A stretch of DNA of 8,554 nt from Chloroflexota bacterium. Lineage in GTDB: Bacteria; Chloroflexota; UBA6077. A program made the position numbers and the translations under genes. Positions within the stretch are counted from its first letter, which is position 1; each line of letters starts with the position of its first letter. The stretch lies in the NCBI GenBank assembly GCA_021806765.1, contig JAJZQR010000224.1:1-8554 (forward strand), written 5' to 3'. Positions 5,757 to 8,554 of this stretch are shown piece after piece. The notes beneath the pieces were generated by a model. That model saw nothing but the letters and a program-made list of their open reading frames with translations. It ran no database searches and had not been told where the DNA came from.

Positions 5757-7001
5757 TCAGATCCCCCGACGAGAACGGCTGCTCCTTCTGGGCGCGAGAT
5801 CCGCACCCGAGGCAGCGAGACGTGGGCGAGAAGGCTTTCGCTGAAACATCTTGACGACGATCTCCCGTCGCTCTCCCTCCTTAACGGGAGAGGGACGGTC
5901 GTGGCGGGATACGCTCAAAAGCAGTCCCACTCCCGCCATGCAGACCAGGAGAGAGGAACCTCCAAAGCTGATGAACGGCAGAGTAATCCCGGTGTAAGGG
6001 ATCGTGTTGGTGACCACTGCGACGTTTGTGACCGCCTGCACCAGGATCATGGAGGTCACTCCCGTTGCCAGCAGTCTACCGAGTCGGTCTGGCGCCCTAA
6101 AGGCGATGCGAAACCCTCTCCACGCCAGAACCCCAAACAGCAGGATGACGGCAACTGCCCCTATCAGTCCCAGTTCCTCGCCGATGATGGCGAAGATGGC
6201 ATCGGTGTGAGCGTTGGGAACGTAGTAGAACTTCTGCCGGCTGGCCCCTAACCCCAGACCCGTGACTCCGCCCGACCCCAGAGCTATCAGCGTCTGAATG
6301 GTGTGCCATCCCGTGTCTCTCGGATCGGCCCAGGGATTGAGGAATGCCTGGAGACGATCGGAACGGTAGCCGGAGTGAACTATCAGGTAGACGAAACCCA
6401 CCACGCCCCCAGCGGCTGCCACGAAGAAGTGGAGCAGGTTGGCACCGGCCACGAAGAAGAGGCAGCCCGCGGTGACTACCACCACGAAGGAGGTGCCCAT
6501 ATCGGGCTGGGCCATGATTAGCGCCGTCACCAGGGTCAACAGCAGGGCAAAGGGTATGAACCCGTAGGTAAGCTCTCTCACTCTGGCCCCCTTGTGGGCC
6601 AGCCAGGCGGACATATACACGATCAACGCCAGCTTGGCGAACTCGCTGGGCTGCATGGGCGGCAGAGGGCCCAGCCGGATCCAGCGAGTTGCACCATAGT
6701 TGCCGACCCCGACACCTGGTATCAGCATCAGGATCATGGCCCCCACGGTGACCACCATCAGCGGCACCGACAGCCGCTCCAGCCGATGGTAGTCCACCAT
6801 CGCAGCGGCCACCATGAAGACCGTACCAACCAGTGCCCACACCACCTGCTTGCTGAGGAAGTAGGTGGCATCCCCGAACTCGGACTGCGCCACCACGAAG
6901 CTGGCGCTGTAGACCATCTCCACGCCCAGCACGAGGAGAATGATGGTAACCACCAACAGCGCAATGTCGGGTGTAGGCTTGGGATGAGCCCTGGCGCTCA
7001 T
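5757..7001 (-). CDS. ftsW: FtsW, septal peptidoglycan glycosyltransferase (SEDS family)
   Basis: 414 residues with about ten membrane segments. SEDS proteins polymerise lipid II into glycan strands together with a class b penicillin-binding protein; FtsW acts at the septum. Visible motifs: ATRWIRLGPLPPMQPSEFAKLA (104-125; the SEDS RW...G....QPSE block), AQPDMGT (164-170), HTDAIFAIIGEELG (265-278) with the proposed catalytic Asp267, and NTIPYTGITLPFISFGGSS (332-350). Membership of a mur/fts cluster favours FtsW over RodA. A basic, probably cytoplasmic tail of about 48 residues follows the last membrane segment (367-414). The start chosen is ATG at 7001, preceded by an A/G-rich ribosome binding site and overlapping the murD stop by four bases (ATGA). 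The frame also opens at 7046, but that adds 15 residues with no family resemblance. Confidence 0.97.
   Translation of the reverse strand: MSARAHPKPTPDIALLVVTIILLVLGVEMVYSASFVVAQSEFGDATYFLSKQVVWALVGTVFMVAAAMVDYHRLERLSVPLMVVTVGAMILMLIPGVGVGNYGATRWIRLGPLPPMQPSEFAKLALIVYMSAWLAHKGARVRELTYGFIPFALLLTLVTALIMAQPDMGTSFVVVVTAGCLFFVAGANLLHFFVAAAGGVVGFVYLIVHSGYRSDRLQAFLNPWADPRDTGWHTIQTLIALGSGGVTGLGLGASRQKFYYVPNAHTDAIFAIIGEELGLIGAVAVILLFGVLAWRGFRIAFRAPDRLGRLLATGVTSMILVQAVTNVAVVTNTIPYTGITLPFISFGGSSLLVCMAGVGLLLSVSRHDRPSPVKEGERREIVVKMFQRKPSRPRLAASGADLAPRRSSRSRRGI
5865..5898. repeat. Imperfect 13-bp inverted repeat inside the ftsW tail
   Basis: CCGTCGCTCTCCC (5865-5877) and GGGAGAGGGACGG (5886-5898) pair at 12 of 13 positions around an 8-base loop. 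They encode RPSPVKEGERR in the C-terminal tail of FtsW, just after the last membrane segment. The CCCTCTCCC...GGGAGAG look is typical of intergenic dispersed repeats in GC-rich genomes, but here the frame stays open. Confidence 0.7.
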
Positions 7002-8404
7002 CGAGTCCCCTTCCCCTCGGACTGGTTGCCCAGTCCTCGAACGCATTCCCTGAAGCGCTCCCCACGCTCCTCGAAGTCCTTGAACATGTCGAAGCTGGTG
7101 CCTCCCGGTGCCAGCAGGACGACGTCTCCGCTGGATGCGGCCCGCCGAGCAACGTGTACCGCCTCCTCCATGGAGTCGGTCCTGAAGATGGGCGGCGCCG
7201 TGGGACCGGGGGCATTCGCGACGGCCCTCTCGATCAGGTCACCGGCTTCGCCCAACAGCACCAGCGCCTTCACCCGCTGGCGGATCAACTCCCCCCACTC
7301 CTCCATGGGCAGATGCTTGTCCCGCCCGCCCGCTATGAGGACGATAGGCTCTTCGAAGGAGCGGAGGCTGGCCATTGATCGTTCGGGAGCCGTGGCTATG
7401 GAGTCGTTGCAGTAGACGACACCATCGATCTCTGCCACCACCTCCAGCCGGTGAGGCACGCCCCGGAATCGGGAGATGGCCGCCCGCATGGCCTCTGGGG
7501 GCACCCCCATGGCCGACGCCACGGCCGTAGCCGCCAGAACATTTGCCAGGTTATGTCTACCCCGTAGCCGCACCTCCGCCACCCGGCACACCATCTCCAC
7601 GGAGGTCCCTCGGCGGAGGACGATCCGGCCCCCTTCCAGACAACTCCCCTCCACCGGCCGCTCCATGCTGAACCAGAGGGGGGGCTCGACGGTCTGCAGG
7701 CCCGAGGTCACGCTGTCGTCGGCGCTCAAGATCGCCCGATCCCCCTGCCGCTGATGGCGCAGGATGTTGGCCTTGGCAGCCACGTAGCTGTCCATGTCGC
7801 CGTGCCGATCCAGGTGATTGGGAGTCACGTTCAGGATCGCCGCGATGGTGGGGCTGTAGGGCAGCCTCTCTAACTGGAAGCTGCTCATCTCCAGCACCAC
7901 CCAATCCCCACTGTCGATCCGATCCAGCCGCTCCAGCAACGGCACTCCGATGTTCCCTCCCACGTGGACCGTGAGTCCGGCCTCCCGCGCCATCTCCCCC
8001 ACCAACGTAGTTGTCGTGGTCTTGCCGCTGCTGCCGGTGATGCCCACCAGCTGCCCCCGGCACAGCTCGAAGAACAGTTGCGTCTCGCTAGTAAAGGAAA
8101 CGCCTTGCTCTCGAGCCTCCACCAGCGGGGCCATCTGGAGAGGGACACCCGGGCTCACGAAGACGAAGTCCGACTCCAGAAACAGCTCAGAGGGGTGTCC
8201 GCCCAGGGCGAAGCGGATCGGGAGCCCCTCCAGAGAAGCCAGAGTGGAGGCCAGACTCGCCTCGGTAGCCCGATCGTTGGCAGTGACTTCAGCACCCACC
8301 CCCGCCAGAAACCGCACCAGGGACACGCCCTCGCGGGCGAGCCCCACCACGGTGACCCTCTTGCCACCAAACCTCTCTCGGGCTGTCTCAGTCGGTGTCT
8401 TCAT
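6998..8404 (-). CDS. murD: UDP-N-acetylmuramoyl-L-alanine--glutamate ligase MurD
   Basis: Complete, 468 residues, normal length. This cytoplasmic ligase adds glutamate (normally D-Glu) to UDP-MurNAc-L-Ala using ATP. The N-terminal Rossmann-like domain has VTVVGLAREGVSLVRFLA (17-34) and FVSPGVP (82-88). The central domain has the P-loop GITGSSGKTTTTTL (121-134), LEMSSFQLE (171-179), NVTPNHLDRHG (192-202) and Lys211 in AAKANIL, the position of the carbamylated Lys. The C-terminal domain has RGRHNLANVLAA (281-292), RFRGVPHRLE (312-321), NDSIATAP (333-340), GGRDKHLP (359-366) and APGGTSFDMFKDFEERG (432-448). NDSIATAP and APGGTSFD differ from the NDSKATN and SPACAS forms of E. coli MurD, but are plausible lineage variants. 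The start is ATG at 8404; the upstream Shine-Dalgarno is poor. An upstream ATG at 8467 lies inside a repeat and is rejected. The stop overlaps ftsW by four bases. Confidence 0.97.
   Translation of the reverse strand: MKTPTETARERFGGKRVTVVGLAREGVSLVRFLAGVGAEVTANDRATEASLASTLASLEGLPIRFALGGHPSELFLESDFVFVSPGVPLQMAPLVEAREQGVSFTSETQLFFELCRGQLVGITGSSGKTTTTTLVGEMAREAGLTVHVGGNIGVPLLERLDRIDSGDWVVLEMSSFQLERLPYSPTIAAILNVTPNHLDRHGDMDSYVAAKANILRHQRQGDRAILSADDSVTSGLQTVEPPLWFSMERPVEGSCLEGGRIVLRRGTSVEMVCRVAEVRLRGRHNLANVLAATAVASAMGVPPEAMRAAISRFRGVPHRLEVVAEIDGVVYCNDSIATAPERSMASLRSFEEPIVLIAGGRDKHLPMEEWGELIRQRVKALVLLGEAGDLIERAVANAPGPTAPPIFRTDSMEEAVHVARRAASSGDVVLLAPGGTSFDMFKDFEERGERFRECVRGLGNQSEGKGTR
7006..7018 (-). 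promoter_or_regulatory. Ribosome binding site of ftsW, inside the murD end
   Basis: The minus-strand stretch GAGGGGAAGGGGA (7018-7006) ends four bases before the ATG at 7001. It supports that internal ATG over the upstream one at 7046 and lies in the last codons of murD, so the two genes are probably translationally coupled. Confidence 0.7.
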
Positions 8405-8428
8405 GCTCAGAGTGCCTATCGATCCCCC

Positions 8429-8481
8429 GTAGGGGCGCACCTGCGTGTGCGCCCTGGGCAGACACACAGGTCTGCCCCTAC
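8429..8481. repeat. 53-bp twin-hairpin dispersed repeat upstream of murD
   Basis: The outer ends GTAGGGGC (8429-8436) and GCCCCTAC (8474-8481) are exact inverse complements. Inside are two side-by-side perfect hairpins, each with an 8-bp stem and 6-base loop: GGGCGCAC/GTGCGCCC (8433-8440 and 8447-8454) and GGGCAGAC/GTCTGCCC (8456-8463 and 8470-8477). The element can therefore form either two small hairpins or one long palindrome closed by its ends. Its ends resemble the element at 441-473, consistent with a family repeated in this genome. It lies 24 bases upstream of the murD start, between murD and whatever precedes it. Confidence 0.8.
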
Positions 8482-8497
8482 CGTTCTGTTCGGGACA

Positions 8498-8554
8498 TCA
8501 GTTAGTGGCCAGCTTAGCCTCAGAAGAGAGACCCTCACCCCTCTCGGTCATCAG
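8498..8554 (-). CDS. Possible last 18 codons of an upstream gene (partial)
   Basis: On the minus strand one frame is open from the window edge to a TGA at 8500-8498, reading LMTERGEGLSSEAKLATN. The other two minus-strand frames have stops near the edge. I do not recognise the peptide. In many genomes murD follows mraY or murF, but this short tail cannot confirm either. The run GAGAGGGGTGAGGG here also looks like simple dispersed-repeat sequence, so it may equally be non-coding. Confidence 0.2.
   Translation of the reverse strand: MMTERGEGLSSEAKLATN

Noticed and set aside
8405..8467. Upstream extension of murD to an ATG at 8467
   Set aside because: The extra 21 codons read through the twin-hairpin repeat and have no MurD resemblance. 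ATG at 8404 gives the normal family length.
8429..8481. Hairpins at 425-473, 1706-1786 and 8429-8481 as intrinsic terminators
   Set aside because: None is followed by a U-run in the direction of transcription. The sequences look like dispersed repeats.

Overview
The window is the distal part of a bacterial division and cell wall (dcw) cluster. Every gene lies on the minus strand, so transcription runs from right to left: murD, ftsW, murC, ftsQ, sbp (DUF1290), ftsA, ftsZ and the start of pgeF, which runs off the left edge. The DNA is GC-rich. A GC-rich genome with FtsA and a Sbp/DUF1290 gene between ftsQ and ftsA, plus dispersed GTAGGGGC...GCCCCTAC palindromes between genes, fits Chloroflexota best. 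A high-GC Firmicute-like lineage is possible; FtsA argues against most Actinobacteria. This placement is inference, not a phylogenetic result.

Layout, in direction of transcription. The right edge (8405-8554) holds a 53-bp twin-hairpin repeat and perhaps the last 18 codons of an upstream gene. murD and ftsW overlap by 4 bases (ATGA), ftsW and murC are 3 bases apart, and murC and ftsQ overlap by 4 bases (GTGA). An 89-base gap with a strong ribosome binding site follows, then sbp, which overlaps ftsA by one base (TGATG). This packing suggests one translationally coupled message from murD to ftsA. It breaks before ftsZ: the 232-base ftsA-ftsZ gap contains an 81-bp paired-hairpin element and, right next to the ftsZ ribosome binding site, a perfect 13-bp inverted repeat built on a 7-bp tandem array. 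Between ftsZ and pgeF lies a third palindromic cluster whose arms can pair in two mutually exclusive ways.

Function. MurC and MurD add L-Ala and then Glu to UDP-MurNAc in the cytoplasm. FtsW polymerises glycan strands at the septum. FtsQ (DivIB) is a scaffold for the membrane divisome. FtsA tethers FtsZ filaments to the membrane, and FtsZ forms the ring. PgeF is linked in E. coli to keeping wrong amino acids out of the first peptide position, the step catalysed by MurC. The usual neighbours murG and murB are not between ftsW and ftsQ and must be elsewhere if present.

I see no phage, insertion sequence, CRISPR array, RNA gene or new defence or biosynthetic system. The genes are ordinary; the points worth a second look are the repeats and hairpins around ftsZ, the missing murG/murB, and the poorly characterised Sbp protein.
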